This document shows positions 37,284-47,578 of a stretch of 64,000 nt of DNA, piece by piece. Made by a program: the position numbers and the translations under genes. Source of the stretch: Candidatus Dadabacteria bacterium CSP1-2 (GTDB lineage: Bacteria; Desulfobacterota_D; UBA1144; Nemesobacterales; CSP1-2); contig LDXN01000004.1 of NCBI GenBank assembly GCA_001443445.1, positions 1 through 64,000 of the forward strand. The letters run 5' to 3'. The notes under the pieces are model-generated. The model saw only the letters and a program-made list of their open reading frames with translations, was not told where the DNA came from and searched no databases. Numbering within the stretch: position 1 is the stretch's first letter; every line of letters begins with the position of its first letter.

Positions 37284-37793
37284 AGCAGATTGACCGGCTT
37301 ATCATAAATTCTCCCTATGAAGAACCAAAACATTACTGGGGCTATAATCATGAGACCCGGTCTTTCAGTTTGAAAGAGAGTAGGCGTTCTGGAGGGTGCG
37401 TTGTCGATTTCGAACATTCAAAAGCTTTTGATGATCAGAGATATTTATATAGATCCGTTGGAAGCGTCAGAGGCATTTGAACTTGATCGCAACCCTAACT
37501 TTGATGCATAGGTGAAGAACGACCATCTTGGATTTGAAGTGCTCTTCATACTGTATTAATGATCAGAAAATTCCAGCCGGATTTTATACTTAGGCTTAAA
37601 ACAGGACATTTTCTTGTCCTAGAAACGAAGGGACAAGAAACCCAACAGGACGAAACAGAGCGTGAATTTCTGGATGAATGGGTAAAGGCGGTAAACGAAC
37701 ATGGTGGTTTTGTTAAGTGGCAATGATCAGTCTCAAAAAGTCCGGCAGACGTGGCAGCAATTATTGAAAGGACTGTTTCAAGATAAACACACA
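37280..37793 (+). pseudogene. Degraded type III-like restriction endonuclease (both ends joined)
   Basis: The start (IINSPYEEPKHYWGYNHETR) matches the N-terminus of the large DEAD-helicase restriction endonucleases of the BPTD_3080 kind. From about 37431 the frame changes to C-terminal text: FELDRNPNFDA, then KNDHLGFEVLF, then after a frameshift FQPDFILRLKTGHFLVLETK and AVNEHGGFVKWQ. The middle of the roughly 1000-residue gene is missing. Two expected Trp codons are stops: TAG (37510 area, DA*VKNDH) and TGA (37722 area, KWQ*SVS). It is a dead relic following the HepT/MntA pair. Confidence 0.75.
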
Positions 37794-38040
37794 AGAAGTA
37801 ATCAGCACTTGAAGCTTTAGATAAATAGAAGCATTTCTAAGAACTATTATAATCAGTAACAACTTAATAAAATATTTCTTGAGGCTAGATAAAGAAAGGA
37901 AACAGAGAAGATGGGAAAAGTTGATTTTAAAAATAACGTATTTATAATAAATTCTTCTAAGGTAAAGATAAAAGGGCATAATAGGTTCAATTAAGTTTAC
38001 TTAAGGATTTAATAATACAATTTATTGAAATAATTATAGT

Positions 38041-38114
38041 GGGCTGCTAGCTCAGCTTGGTAGAGCAAGTGACTCTTAATCACTGGGTCGTGGGTTCGAA
38101 TCCCTCGCAGCCCA
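38041..38114 (+). tRNA. tRNA-Lys (anticodon CTT)
   Basis: GGGCTGC pairs with GCAGCCC and the D, anticodon (AGTGA-CTCTTAA-TCACT) and T arms (GTTCGAATC) fold normally; no CCA is encoded. The anticodon CTT reads AAG. A dispersed palindromic repeat begins 8 bases after the tRNA end. Confidence 0.95.
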
Positions 38115-38121
38115 TTCCAGA

Positions 38122-38153
38122 ATCTGTGGTATCCCCGATCAGGTCGGGGATCA
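38122..38153. repeat. Dispersed palindromic repeat (copy 2)
   Basis: This 32-bp unit is the second copy of the repeat found inside the LLM gene (10827); only one base differs. Its hairpin is ATCCCCGA-TCAGG-TCGGGGAT. Here it sits between tRNA-Lys and tRNA-Leu. Confidence 0.85.
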
Positions 38154-38164
38154 GGGAACCATAA

Positions 38165-38247
38165 GCGAGAGTGGCGGAACTGGCAGACGCGCTGGACTTA
38201 GGATCCAGTGGGCACAACCCGTGGGGGTTCAACTCCCCCCTCTCGCA
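38165..38247 (+). tRNA. tRNA-Leu (anticodon TAG)
   Basis: The acceptor arms GCGAGAG and CTCTCGC pair, the anticodon arm is CTGGA-CTTAGGA-TCCAG, and there is a long variable arm, giving a class II tRNA. Anticodon TAG reads CTA/CTN. No CCA is encoded. Confidence 0.95.
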
Positions 38248-38264
38248 TGAATTGCATTAAATAT

Positions 38265-38395
38265 TTGCCACTAAGGCACCAAGGCACTAAGATAGGAATT
38301 AGGAATTCGGGATCAGAAATTATTGGTGTTCAATTACTCATACCTAATTCCCATTTCCTAAAGAAAAACTTCGTGTCTTAGGGTCCTTGTGGCTA
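38265..38395. repeat. Nested inverted repeat (GCCACTAAGGCACC family)
   Basis: The left arm TTGCCACTAAGGCACCAAGG (38265 on) and the right arm complement TAGCCACAAGGACCCTAAGA pair over about 27 bp with some mismatches. Inside are a second pair AGGAATTAGG / ACCTAATTCCC. It lies between tRNA-Leu and tig. Confidence 0.65.
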
Positions 38396-38424
38396 AATAA
38401 TCACATAAAAGGGGTAAGATTTCT

Positions 38425-39717
38425 ATGAAAGTTAACGTTGAATCGTTAAGCAATACGGAGATGAAGGTTGAGGTGTTTATTCCTAAAGAGGAAGTAACAG
38501 GAAAGATAGAAGAGGTATTTAAGGAACTTGAGAGGGATGCAAAAATCAAGGGATTTCGTCCGGGTAAGGCTCCGAGAAGGGTTATAGAAGCCGCATACGG
38601 AAGCTATATATTTGAGGAGGTATCATCAAGGCTTGTGTCTCAGTCCTTTGAAAAGGCGCTCGAGGAGGTTTCTATAATCCCTATTTCTAGACCGAGAATA
38701 ACAAAAGACAAGATTGAGCGTGATAAAGAATTTCACTATACAGCAGTATTTGAAGTAATCCCTGAATTTGAGGTGAAGGATTACACAGGGATTGAACTAA
38801 AAAAGGAGAAACGCGAGGTGAAAGAAGAAGATTTGGCGCTGGTTCTAAATCAACTAAGGGAACGAGGTGCTCAAGCTAAACCTATCGGAGAGGACAGGGA
38901 GGTCAGAACAGGAGATTACTTGATTATTGATTATGTTGGGGTTGTTGATGGAAAACCTATTAAAGACCTGAAGGCAAAGGATGCTCAAGTTATAGTGGGT
39001 GATAAAAGATTAATGGCTGAGTTTGAAGATAATCTCATAGGGATAAAAAAGGGTGAAGAAAAGGAATTTGAAATTACATACCCTGAAGATTTCCAGATGA
39101 AGGACGTCGCTGGAAAGGCCGTAAATTTTACAGTAACGGTGAAGGAGATTCTTGAGAGAATACTTCCTGAACTCGATGATGAGTTCTCAAAGGATTTAGG
39201 TGAGGAGAATCTAGAAGGATTAAGGAAGAGGATTCGAGGGGATTTAGAAAAAAGGTTTAATAAGGAATCGGATGATATGCTTAAGGGAGGGCTTATTAAG
39301 GTTCTTCTTGAAAGAAACCCTCTTGATGTTCCACCAATCTTGATTGAGAATGAAACACTACGTCTTAAGCGTGAGTTCGCAATTAACCTTGAAAGACACG
39401 GTCTTAAGCCTCCAGTGTTAAATGATGAAGCAGAAGGAAATTTTAGAAATAGAGCTGAGCAGAATGTAAAGGCTTCGATAATATTAGGTGCAATCGCTAG
39501 GAAAGAAGGAGTTCAGGTAGACGAGGATGAGGTAGACAATAAACTCATAGAGATCTCAAAATCTGCAGCGGTTTCATTTCAAAAGGTGAGAGAGATATAT
39601 GAAAAGAACAATATGGTTGATAGCTTAAAAGCGAGTCTAGTTGAAGATAAGGTTCTTAACTTTTTAATTGAAAAATCCGATGCGAAAGCGGAAACACAAA
39701 TTGACAAAGAGGGCTAA
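38425..39717 (+). CDS. tig: Trigger factor (ribosome-associated chaperone)
   Basis: The 430-residue protein has an N-terminal ribosome-binding domain with GFRPGKAPRR, a middle FKBP-like PPIase domain (about 150-240, GDYLIIDYVGVVDGKPI) and a C-terminal chaperone domain rich in charged helices. It heads the usual tig-clpP-clpX-lon cluster; clpP follows after 23 bases. Confidence 0.96.
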   Translation: MKVNVESLSNTEMKVEVFIPKEEVTGKIEEVFKELERDAKIKGFRPGKAPRRVIEAAYGSYIFEEVSSRLVSQSFEKALEEVSIIPISRPRITKDKIERDKEFHYTAVFEVIPEFEVKDYTGIELKKEKREVKEEDLALVLNQLRERGAQAKPIGEDREVRTGDYLIIDYVGVVDGKPIKDLKAKDAQVIVGDKRLMAEFEDNLIGIKKGEEKEFEITYPEDFQMKDVAGKAVNFTVTVKEILERILPELDDEFSKDLGEENLEGLRKRIRGDLEKRFNKESDDMLKGGLIKVLLERNPLDVPPILIENETLRLKREFAINLERHGLKPPVLNDEAEGNFRNRAEQNVKASIILGAIARKEGVQVDEDEVDNKLIEISKSAAVSFQKVREIYEKNNMVDSLKASLVEDKVLNFLIEKSDAKAETQIDKEG

Positions 39718-39740
39718 AATCAGTATACTAAAAAATCGAA

Positions 39741-40346
39741 ATGTCTTCTTATGTACCTATTGTAATAGAGCAGACCAACAGGGGAGAAAGGGCTTATGAT
39801 ATATTCTCCCGTCTTTTAAAAGACAGGATAGTCTTTGTAGGATCACCAATTACAGATGGGGTTGCGGATACGGTAATCGCTCAGTTGCTTTTTCTTGAAT
39901 CTGAAAGTCCGGAAAAGGATATCTATATTTATGTAAATTCCCCAGGTGGCCACGTCACTGCTGGGCTTGCTATTTATGATACTATGCAATACATAAAACC
40001 GGATGTAGCAACAATCTGTATTGGTCAGGCTGCCAGTATGGCGGCTGTGCTTCTTGCCGCTGGTGTTAAGGGAAAAAGGTATGCACTTCCTCATGCCCGT
40101 ATACTTCTTCATCAGGTCTTAGGTGGTGTTGAGGGACAGGCTACAGACATTGAGATTCATGCGAAAGAGATCCTTAGGGTTAGAGAGGACATAAATCGAA
40201 TACTTGCTAAGCATATAGGACAACCTATTGAAAGAATAGCAAGAGACACAGAAAGGGATTTTTTCCTCACTGCTAAAGATGCCTTAGAGTACGGCATAGT
40301 TGATGCTATAATTACTAAAAGGGAGGAAGCGAAAAGTGACTACTAG
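39741..40346 (+). CDS. clpP: ATP-dependent Clp protease proteolytic subunit
   Basis: ClpP forms the serine protease barrel of ClpXP. The catalytic Ser is in [14 protein letters not shown], the His in [10 protein letters not shown] and the Asp in the ARDTERD region. The 201-residue length fits. The start codon is ATG 39741 and the 3' end overlaps clpX by 11 bases, so translation is coupled. Confidence 0.97.
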   Translation: MSSYVPIVIEQTNRGERAYDIFSRLLKDRIVFVGSPITDGVADTVIAQLLFLESESPEKDIYIYVNSPGGHVTAGLAIYDTMQYIKPDVATICIGQAASMAAVLLAAGVKGKRYALPHARILLHQVLGGVEGQATDIEIHAKEILRVREDINRILAKHIGQPIERIARDTERDFFLTAKDALEYGIVDAIITKREEAKSDY

Positions 40347-41613
40347 ACGCGAAGGAAGAGACGGAAACCTTTATTGCTCATTCTGCGGAAAAAGTCAGAA
40401 AGAGGTTAGGAAGCTTATTGCCGGTCCTACTGTTTATATATGCAATGAGTGTATTGAGTTATGCAATGAAATAATTGCAGAGGAGGAGGCAAAAGAGGGC
40501 CATCTAAGAAGGCGATATTCGACCCTACCAACCCCTTACCAGATTAAGGCATTCTTAGACGAGTACGTAATCAGCCAGGAAAGGGCAAAGAAGGTATTGG
40601 CTGTAGCTGTTTATAACCATTACAAGAGGATAGAGCTTAACGCCTACAGTGGTAAAAGAAGCAGCGATGTTGATGTTCAAAAGAGCAATATTCTTCTTAT
40701 AGGTCCAACTGGTTGTGGAAAAACCCTTTTGGCACAGACGCTTGCGAAATTCCTTGATGTTCCATTCACGATAGTTGATGCCACATGCTACACAGAGGCA
40801 GGCTACGTAGGTGAGGATGTTGAAAATATGATTGTGAGCCTTTTACAAGCTGCAGATTATGATCTTGAAAGGGCGTCAAAAGGGATTATATATATAGATG
40901 AAATAGATAAACTCGCTCGTAAATCTGGGGATAGTCCTTCGATTACGAGGGATGTTTCGGGAGAGGGCGTTCAACAGGCTCTTTTAAAGATCATAGAGGG
41001 TACAAAGGCAAACGTTCCACCTAAGGGAGGGAGAAAGCATCCACAACAGGAGTTCATTCAAGTTGATACAACAAATATTCTATTTGTCTGCGGGGGAGCT
41101 TATTGCGGGCTTGAGGATATAATTGGGCGAAGGATTGGTGAAAAGTCAATTGGGTTTGAAGCGACCCTCGGAAAGAGAGAAGAAAGGGGTCTCGGTGAAA
41201 TTTTGAAAGAGGTTCAGCCTGAAGATTTGATAAAGTTTGGCATGATACCAGAGTTTGTTGGAAGGGTTCCTGTTATTGCGACCTTGGATGAGCTTGATGA
41301 AAAAACATTCGTTGAAATACTCACAAAGCCAAAGAATGCAGTTGTAAAACAGTTCCAAAAACTTATGGAGCTTGAAGGTGTTGAGCTTGAATTCACGGAA
41401 GGGGCGTTAAAGACTATCGCTCATGAGGCAATTAAAAGAAAGACTGGGGCTCGCGGGCTAAGGTCTATAATTGAAACTATCATGCTTGATATTTCTTACG
41501 AAGTTCCATCACTAAAAGGGCTTAGGCGTTGTGTAATAACGGAGGAGTTGGTAAGTGGTACAGGCGTGCCCCTTTTCTTCTATGAGGAGGAAAGGCGTTT
41601 AGGTTCTGGATAA
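40336..41613 (+). CDS. clpX: ATP-dependent Clp protease ATP-binding subunit
   Basis: ClpX unfolds substrates for ClpP. The N-terminal C4 zinc domain ([21 protein letters not shown]), Walker [16 protein letters not shown], Walker [14 protein letters not shown] and the ISR-type sensor region are present. The start is GTG 40336 inside clpP. The 425-residue length is usual. Confidence 0.97.
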   Translation: MTTRREGRDGNLYCSFCGKSQKEVRKLIAGPTVYICNECIELCNEIIAEEEAKEGHLRRRYSTLPTPYQIKAFLDEYVISQERAKKVLAVAVYNHYKRIELNAYSGKRSSDVDVQKSNILLIGPTGCGKTLLAQTLAKFLDVPFTIVDATCYTEAGYVGEDVENMIVSLLQAADYDLERASKGIIYIDEIDKLARKSGDSPSITRDVSGEGVQQALLKIIEGTKANVPPKGGRKHPQQEFIQVDTTNILFVCGGAYCGLEDIIGRRIGEKSIGFEATLGKREERGLGEILKEVQPEDLIKFGMIPEFVGRVPVIATLDELDEKTFVEILTKPKNAVVKQFQKLMELEGVELEFTEGALKTIAHEAIKRKTGARGLRSIIETIMLDISYEVPSLKGLRRCVITEELVSGTGVPLFFYEEERRLGSG

Positions 41614-41636
41614 ATTGAGAAGTCAAGGAGAATAAT

Positions 41637-44075
41637 ATGCCAATGTTTTTTAAGTTTGACGGAGAAAGAAAACAAGAATTAGCAATGATTCCTCTTCTTC
41701 CGCTTCGGGATGTGGTGATCTTCCCGCATATGGTAGCCCCACTCTTCGTAGGACGCGAGAAGTCAATTCGCGCGCTTGAAGAGGCGATGAGGAAGGATAA
41801 AGAGATTCTTCTCGCCGCTCAAAGGGATGCTAAGACCAATGATCCAAATGAGGAGGATATCTATAAAATTGGAACGATAGGCACAATAATCCAGATGCTC
41901 CGTCTTCCTGACGGAACTGTTAAGGTACTGGTAGAGGGAAAAAGAAGGGCGCAAATTCTTCGCTATGTTCCTAATCCAAGCTTTTTTATGGTCGAGGCCG
42001 AGAGAATTTCAGAAGCGGATGATACAGGGGTCGAAACCGAAGCCCTAATGCGTACCCTTGTCACTGCATTTGAAAATTATGTGAAGCTCAATAAAAAGAT
42101 TCCATCTGAGGTTTTGGTAACTATTTCCTCTATTGATGAACCGAGCCGCCTAGGGGATACAATTGCTTCCCATCTTGGGCTTAAACTTCAAGATAAGCAA
42201 GAGATACTTGAGTGTACTAGCCCTGCAGAGAGGCTTGAAAAGCTATATGAGAAGCTGCAGGGTGAGGTTGAAATCCTTCAGATTGAGAAAAGGATTAGAA
42301 CAAGGGTAAAGAAGCAGATGGAAAAGTCGCAGAAGGAATACTATCTCACCGAACAAATGAGGGCTATACAAAAGGAGTTGGGTGAGAAGGATGACTTCAA
42401 ATCAGAGATTCAAGAATTTGAAGAAAAGTTAAAGCAGAAGAGTCTTTCTGAAGAGGTTGAGCAAAAGGTTAAACGTGAGCTTAAAAAGCTTAAGATGATG
42501 TCTCCTATGTCGGCTGAAGCTACGGTTGTTAGAAACTACATTGACTGGCTTCTTTCAATTCCTTGGACAAATGAAAAGACTGAAGACAGACTCGATCTTG
42601 ATGAAGCGACTAAGATACTAGAGGAAGACCATTATGGGCTTGAGAAGCCTAAAGAGAGAATAGTTGAATATCTTGCTGTTCGCGCCCTTACTAAGAAACT
42701 CAAGGGACCCATCCTCTGCTTTGTTGGGCCTCCAGGGGTTGGTAAAACCTCGCTTGCTAAGTCCATTGCACGTGCTATGGGAAGAAAGTTTGTAAGGGTA
42801 TCCCTTGGTGGTGTAAGGGACGAGGCTGAAATCCGGGGGCATCGCCGCACATATATTGGCGCTCTTCCAGGAAAGATTATTCAGGGTATGAGGAAAGCAG
42901 GGACCGTTAATCCAGTCTTCTTGCTCGATGAAATAGACAAACTCGGAATCGATTTTAGAGGAGATCCGGCGTCGGCTCTTCTTGAGGCATTAGACCCTGA
43001 GCAGAATCATATGTTTAACGATCACTACATTGACGCCGACTATGATCTTTCAAGTGTGCTTTTTATAACAACTGCAAACGTACTTCATACTATTCCGTGG
43101 GCGCTTCAGGACAGAATGGAGATCATACGACTCCCAGGCTACACCGAGGATGAGAAGCTTCAGATTGCAAAAAGGTTCCTGGTTCCCAAGCAGCTTGATT
43201 CTCATGGACTAAAATCGGAGAACTTTAAAATCAACGATAACGGGATATCAAGTGTGATAAGACAGTACACTCGTGAATCCGGCGTGAGAACCCTTGAACG
43301 TGAGCTTGCAACAATTTGTAGAAAGGTAGCTAAAGAGGTGGTTAAGCATGGTCCTGATTATGCGATGAAAATTAACTCTAACGCTATCCAAAAGTTTCTC
43401 GGAATACCAAGGTTCAGGTTTGGAGAAATCGAGGAGAAGGATCAAATTGGGATTGCAACAGGGCTTGCCTGGACTGAGGTTGGTGGCGAGCTACTTACGA
43501 TTGAGGTTGCGATAGTGCCTGGTAAAGGGACCTTTACAATTACAGGAAAACTCGGAGAGGTAATGCAGGAATCCGCCCAGGCTGCAATGAGTTATGTGAG
43601 GTCTAGAGCAGAAAAGCTTGGGCTAGAACGTTACTTTTACCAAAAGATAGACATACACATACACGTTCCAGAGGGTGCTACTCCAAAAGACGGACCTTCG
43701 GCGGGTATCGCAATGGCAACTGCTATCGTATCGGCTCTTGTAAAGAAACCAGTTCAGCATGATTTGGCAATGACAGGGGAAATTACCCTCCGTGGAAGGG
43801 TGCTTCCTATTGGCGGACTCAAGGAAAAGATTCTTGCGGCTCATCGTGGAAGGGTGAAGAAGATTGTTATACCTCTTGAGAACGAAAAGGATCTTAAGGA
43901 TATATCAGATAAGATTTTGAAGGATTTTGAGATTAAATTGGTAGAACACATGGATGAGGTCATCAGGGAAGCTATCGCGTCTGAGGAACCTATACTACAT
44001 GATATAATGACCCCACCGCTTGGCTCTCTTCCCATTGATAAGGGTATCGTTCAAACCAATATTAATCTTTCTTGA
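41637..44075 (+). CDS. lon: ATP-dependent Lon protease
   Basis: The 812-residue protein has the N-terminal substrate domain, a coiled-coil linker, an AAA+ domain (Walker [14 protein letters not shown], Walker [13 protein letters not shown]) and the C-terminal Ser-Lys protease (KDGPSAG, with the Lys in [13 protein letters not shown]). It degrades misfolded and regulatory proteins. It follows clpX by 23 bases and ends in a terminator. Confidence 0.97.
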   Translation: MPMFFKFDGERKQELAMIPLLPLRDVVIFPHMVAPLFVGREKSIRALEEAMRKDKEILLAAQRDAKTNDPNEEDIYKIGTIGTIIQMLRLPDGTVKVLVEGKRRAQILRYVPNPSFFMVEAERISEADDTGVETEALMRTLVTAFENYVKLNKKIPSEVLVTISSIDEPSRLGDTIASHLGLKLQDKQEILECTSPAERLEKLYEKLQGEVEILQIEKRIRTRVKKQMEKSQKEYYLTEQMRAIQKELGEKDDFKSEIQEFEEKLKQKSLSEEVEQKVKRELKKLKMMSPMSAEATVVRNYIDWLLSIPWTNEKTEDRLDLDEATKILEEDHYGLEKPKERIVEYLAVRALTKKLKGPILCFVGPPGVGKTSLAKSIARAMGRKFVRVSLGGVRDEAEIRGHRRTYIGALPGKIIQGMRKAGTVNPVFLLDEIDKLGIDFRGDPASALLEALDPEQNHMFNDHYIDADYDLSSVLFITTANVLHTIPWALQDRMEIIRLPGYTEDEKLQIAKRFLVPKQLDSHGLKSENFKINDNGISSVIRQYTRESGVRTLERELATICRKVAKEVVKHGPDYAMKINSNAIQKFLGIPRFRFGEIEEKDQIGIATGLAWTEVGGELLTIEVAIVPGKGTFTITGKLGEVMQESAQAAMSYVRSRAEKLGLERYFYQKIDIHIHVPEGATPKDGPSAGIAMATAIVSALVKKPVQHDLAMTGEITLRGRVLPIGGLKEKILAAHRGRVKKIVIPLENEKDLKDISDKILKDFEIKLVEHMDEVIREAIASEEPILHDIMTPPLGSLPIDKGIVQTNINLS

Positions 44076-44090
44076 CAAGCCCTGAAAATT

Positions 44091-44141
44091 GATGCAGGAT
44101 GCAAGATACACGATAGAGGATTCATGCATCTTGCATCGTTT
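44091..44141 (+). terminator. Rho-independent terminator of the clp-lon operon
   Basis: GATGCAGGATGCA (44091-44103) pairs with TGCATCTTGCATC (44125-44137) at 12 of 13 positions, followed by GTTTTATT. It lies 15 bases after the lon stop. Confidence 0.65.
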
Positions 44142-44204
44142 TATTCGTTTAAATTCGTGTTCAATTAGTGACTAAATAGTTACGTAGAAAGGGCTTAAAA
44201 GCAA

Positions 44205-44279
44205 GGGCGGTTAGCTCAGTGGGAGAGCGCTTGCCTTACAAGCAAGAGGTCGCTGGTTCGAAACCGGTACCGCCCACCA
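44205..44279 (+). tRNA. tRNA-Val (anticodon TAC)
   Basis: GGGCGGT/ACCGCCC acceptor, anticodon arm CTTGC-CTTACAA-GCAAG, T arm GGTTCGAAACC and encoded CCA. Anticodon TAC reads GTA/GTN. Confidence 0.95.
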
Positions 44280-44298
44280 TCTAACTTTGGATTTTAGG

Positions 44299-44387
44299 CT
44301 TCGTCGTGAGCTCAGTCGAACGATTTCGGATTTAGGAAATAAAAATAATTTTTAAATCTGCATTCTACAATCTCAAATCCGAAATCG
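44299..44387. repeat. Palindromic element between tRNA-Val and tRNA-Asp
   Basis: CGATTTCGGATTT (44321-44333) and AAATCCGAAATCG (44375-44387) are perfect 13-bp inverted arms. A copy of the CTTCGTCGTGAGCTCAGTCG motif (compare 8195) lies immediately outside the left arm. Confidence 0.65.
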
Positions 44388-44392
44388 AATGG

Positions 44393-44467
44393 GGGGCCGT
44401 AGTTCAGCTCGGTTAGAACGCTGGCCTGTCAAGCCAGAGGTCGCGGGTTCGAGTCCCGTCGGCCCCG
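44393..44467 (+). tRNA. tRNA-Asp (anticodon GTC), attachment target of the island
   Basis: GGGGCCG/CGGCCCC acceptor, anticodon arm CTGGC-CTGTCAA-GCCAG, no encoded CCA. Its last 37 bases plus one are repeated at 53191-53228, so this is the attachment site of the integrated element. Confidence 0.96.
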
Positions 44468-44468
44468 T
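44431..44468 (+). repeat. attL: 3' end of tRNA-Asp
   Basis: The run starting AAGCCAGAGGTCGCGGGTTC matches 53191-53228 at 36 of 38 positions. Here it is part of the functional tRNA. Confidence 0.85.
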
Positions 44469-44793
44469 TTTTAAAAACACTTTTTTTGTTTTCACTTATA
44501 AGGGTAGTCCTGTTAAAGGTTTCAGAACATCCTTTGAAAATGCTTGTAAAAAAGCTAGCATAAAAAATCTGTCTTTTCATACACTTAGACACACTTTTGC
44601 AACTCGTCTTGTGCTTTCTGGTATTGACATTGTAACAGTTTCAAAGCTCTTAGGGCATTCAAAAATACAAACTACTATGAGATATTCTCACCCTACGCTC
44701 GAAGCCTTAAAGAGTGCTGTTCCTGCCCTGGATACCCCAAAATCGGGAAAATCTGTTAGCAAAAACGTTAGCACAAAAATTGACGAAAATTAA
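44469..44793 (+). pseudogene. Tyrosine recombinase (integrase), C-terminal fragment
   Basis: The usable protein begins about VFTYKGSPVKGFRTSFENAC and carries HTLRHTFATRLVLSG (H-x-x-R), LLGHSKIQTTMRYSH and the catalytic Tyr. The N-terminal two thirds are missing and the listed ORF start at 44389 is tRNA sequence read as protein. The fragment directly abuts the tRNA, as expected for an integrase at its attachment site, and is oriented away from the tRNA. Confidence 0.85.
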
Positions 44794-44890
44794 ATCATTC
44801 TAGTAAGGTACATGAATCCTGAGCCATATTAACCCCGTAGGAGTGTTAGCAATTAATATCCTGAGTTGACAGATTACCCGATTAATGTCA

Positions 44891-45571
44891 CTAATCCCCA
44901 ACAGGCTCAATACACTTTGGACTATTATTCTTAGGTGAGTTTACAAAAGTTGATACCTTATAGGCTTCCATTTCCTTTGATGAGTAGGGCTTTAGTAGTG
45001 GTGATAGCTTGTCGGTATCAGCTAATTGCGGATCGAGCCATATTCCTTCATCTTTCTCATGTAAGATAACAGGCATTCTGTCATGGATCGGCCCCATCAA
45101 TTCGTTCGCAGATGTGGTAATGATTGTAAATGTCAGTAACTTTTCTCCATCTGGATTATTCCATTCATCCCATAAGCCTGCAAAGGCGAAGGGCTGACGA
45201 TTTTTCAAAACAAATCTGTAGGGCTGTTTAGCTCCCTTCTTTGAAGTATGATCCCATTCGTAAAACCCATCTGCTAAAACTAAACATCTCTTCTTTTTGA
45301 ATGGTGTCCTAAAGCTTGCCTTTTCTTTAAGTGTCTCCGCCTTTGCGTTTATCAAATTATAGCCTGACTTCACATCCTTTGCCCAGAAAGGGACTAATCC
45401 CCACCGCATCATTATTAATACTCTCTTATCTTCATTTACTGTGACTACTGGGCAATTTTGGGATGGTGCTATGTTATATCTTGGAGTAAATAAGTCCCCA
45501 CTTGGGTTAACATATCCAAATCGGCTTTGGAGATCATCTTTATCAGTTGTTAATGTGATCCGTCCACACAT
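44891..45571 (-). CDS. SRAP-domain protein (YedK/HMCES), abasic-site sensor
   Basis: The 226-residue protein starts MCGRITLTTD with the catalytic Cys2 exposed after Met removal, and has VLADGFYEWD and the His-containing MGPIHDRMPVIL block of the SRAP family. These proteins form a stable thiazolidine crosslink to abasic sites in single-stranded DNA and protect them during replication. It is the last gene of the umuD-umuC-orf56-SRAP group on the minus strand, so a damage-inducible role is likely. Confidence 0.93.
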   Translation of the reverse strand: MCGRITLTTDKDDLQSRFGYVNPSGDLFTPRYNIAPSQNCPVVTVNEDKRVLIMMRWGLVPFWAKDVKSGYNLINAKAETLKEKASFRTPFKKKRCLVLADGFYEWDHTSKKGAKQPYRFVLKNRQPFAFAGLWDEWNNPDGEKLLTFTIITTSANELMGPIHDRMPVILHEKDEGIWLDPQLADTDKLSPLLKPYSSKEMEAYKVSTFVNSPKNNSPKCIEPVGD

Positions 45572-45635
45572 GATTTTATCCGATGAATTATTAATTTCGA
45601 CTCATATAAATTTCGATACAGACGATTTGACCATC

Positions 45636-45806
45636 TTAATCAACACCTGCAAAAATACCAGGTGCCAGTTGAATATCATCGTCTTGTAAACCATCCATTT
45701 GAATAAATATAAAATTTTGTTCTTCAATGTAATAGAATCTATAACCTTTCATTAAATTTATTAAGTCCCAGTTAGATACATAATATCCTGGTTTTCTAAT
45801 TTCCAT
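45636..45806 (-). CDS. Unlisted 56-aa small protein in the umuDC operon
   Basis: This frame is below the ORF track cutoff. ATG 45806 (minus) has a good AGGTGA site 8 bases before it, starts 12 bases after the umuC stop and ends 64 bases before the SRAP start. The product begins MEIRKPGYYVSNWDLINLMK and ends APGIFAGVD; it is acidic, has no Cys and no membrane segment. I know no family. The tight spacing and lack of stop codons argue for a real gene; function is unknown. Confidence 0.6.
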   Translation of the reverse strand: MEIRKPGYYVSNWDLINLMKGYRFYYIEEQNFIFIQMDGLQDDDIQLAPGIFAGVD

Positions 45807-45817
45807 ATAGTTATCAC

Positions 45818-47113
45818 CTATAAAGAGAAATAATTAGGGAAAGATGCTTTTACATTCTGTAGTTCATTCCAGTTTGTAGTAAAACGCCTTGATAGCCTTG
45901 CTCTACGCATCTGCCAGGCTTGCTTTATTCCACATGCTGCTAATCGAATTGTATCACTACCCCAGTGAGAGTTAATACTATCAATCGAGTTCATTAATGC
46001 TTTATCTCTACTATAAGGACGGGCTGAATGCATTAGGCTTAGTTGAATCTGATCTTGTGGTACTAGTCCCATAAGCACTACTCCGGCCCTTTTGTATCTG
46101 TATCCCTGTTTATAGATTCTCTCAAGGTTTGCAATGGCATATTTAATAAGCTCCGGGGAATATGACGTAGGCTCAGGGAGATTACACCCAGAAGAGTTTC
46201 CATATTGCGGGTCTTCTGGCTTGAATCTATTAGTCTCAATAAAAGTAGATATATACGATGCTACTAATCCCTGCTCTCTTAGCTTCTCACTAGCACGGGA
46301 AGCATGAGCCGAGACTGCTTCCTTTAGCTCTTCTAGACTTTCTACAGGTTTGCCAAATGACCGAGACCGTATAATTTGTTTATTAGGCTCTGCTACTTCT
46401 TCAAGTTCAATACAGGGAATACCCCTAAGTTCCCATACAGTCCGTAGTCCTACGATACTCATATTCTTCTTTATCCAATGATCTGGGGCATTCTTTAAGT
46501 CAAAAGCAGTATTAATACCATTTCTCTTTAGCAGGTTTGCATATTGTCTACCTACACCCCATATATCTTCCACATCCACACTTCTAAGAAAATCATCCTG
46601 TCTTGGGTGTGCGGTAATATCAAATACACCGCCACACATTCTATTTTTCTTAGCCAGCTTGTTGGCAATCTTGGCTAGTGTTTTTGTGGAACCAATCCCA
46701 ATTGATGTAGGAATGCCAGTCCATTTTTTCACCGTAGCTCTGATTTCCTTTGCATACTCAGTTAGATTGTAATTAATGAATCCAGTCAAATTTAAGAATG
46801 CTTCATCTATTGAATAAATCTCTATCTCAGGGGTGAATTGGGAAAGAATACCCATCACCCTTTCTGACATATCGGAATAAAGAGTGTAGTTGGAAGAATA
46901 AACCGCAATATTATGCTTCTTTATTACATCTTGATATAGGTGTGCAGGCGCACCCATAGGAATGAGTGCTTTAGCCTCTTCCGATCTGGCCACCGCACAG
47001 CCGTCATTGTTTGATAGGACAATGACAGGCTTCCCTTCCAATTTGGGATTAAACACCCTTTCACAACTGACGTAAAAATTGTTGCAGTCAACTAAAGCAA
47101 ATACTTTATTCAT
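45818..47113 (-). CDS. umuC: DNA polymerase V catalytic subunit UmuC (Y-family)
   Basis: The 431-residue protein is a Y-family translesion polymerase. Catalytic acidic motifs are visible: [17 protein letters not shown] at the N-terminus and [13 protein letters not shown] in the palm; the UmuC-type C-terminal extension is present. The UmuD start and UmuC ATG overlap by 4 bases (ATGA-type coupling). It requires RecA-stimulated cleavage of UmuD to become active. Confidence 0.95.
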   Translation of the reverse strand: MNKVFALVDCNNFYVSCERVFNPKLEGKPVIVLSNNDGCAVARSEEAKALIPMGAPAHLYQDVIKKHNIAVYSSNYTLYSDMSERVMGILSQFTPEIEIYSIDEAFLNLTGFINYNLTEYAKEIRATVKKWTGIPTSIGIGSTKTLAKIANKLAKKNRMCGGVFDITAHPRQDDFLRSVDVEDIWGVGRQYANLLKRNGINTAFDLKNAPDHWIKKNMSIVGLRTVWELRGIPCIELEEVAEPNKQIIRSRSFGKPVESLEELKEAVSAHASRASEKLREQGLVASYISTFIETNRFKPEDPQYGNSSGCNLPEPTSYSPELIKYAIANLERIYKQGYRYKRAGVVLMGLVPQDQIQLSLMHSARPYSRDKALMNSIDSINSHWGSDTIRLAACGIKQAWQMRRARLSRRFTTNWNELQNVKASFPNYFSL

Positions 47114-47574
47114 GGAATGCGTTTAAACTTATGTGGATGGAGTGAATAAGTAACTACACCCCATATCTCAAACTTCATATCTTGGGTAATCTCGATAGGG
47201 GTATATGATGAATTACTAGCAACCAGGCGGATTCTACTGTCATTTGTTATCTCTAATTTCTTCACAACAAGGTCTCCATTAAGGACTGCTACTACTATAT
47301 CGTTGCTTACAGCTTCCAATGAACGATCTACCACGAGTATATCACCATCAAATATGCCAGCATCCTTCATTGACTCCCCTTGTACCCTGAGAAAAAAGGT
47401 AGCCGCCGGATGCTTTATTACAAGCTCATTTAAATCGAGTGTCTTATCTATATAATCATCACCTGGGCTAGGGAATCCTGCTGGTGCTCTCTGTAAAAGC
47501 AGTTGGCACTCAATGTGAGTGTGTTGCTCGTATGGGATAATTTCAGTTACGTATAGACCCTTTTCAGATGCCAT
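47110..47574 (-). CDS. umuD: UmuD-type S24 self-cleaving mutagenesis protein
   Basis: The 154-residue protein has the Ala-Gly-like cleavage region [12 protein letters not shown], the nucleophile Ser in [15 protein letters not shown] and the general-base Lys in DLVVKKLE, the catalytic pair of LexA/UmuD peptidases. It has no DNA-binding domain, so it is UmuD rather than LexA. Just upstream of its ATG is a LexA-like palindrome. It starts the minus-strand operon. Confidence 0.93.
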   Translation of the reverse strand: MASEKGLYVTEIIPYEQHTHIECQLLLQRAPAGFPSPGDDYIDKTLDLNELVIKHPAATFFLRVQGESMKDAGIFDGDILVVDRSLEAVSNDIVVAVLNGDLVVKKLEITNDSRIRLVASNSSYTPIEITQDMKFEIWGVVTYSLHPHKFKRIP

Positions 47575-47578
47575 TTTA

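Noticed and set aside
37500-37730. Stop-codon reassignment (TAG/TGA to Trp)
   Set aside because: Intact genes in the window end in TAG and TGA and use TGG for Trp; only the relic shows the change.
44389-44468. N-terminal part of the ORF at 44389
   Set aside because: It is the tRNA-Asp gene read as protein; only the part after about 44469 belongs to the integrase fragment.
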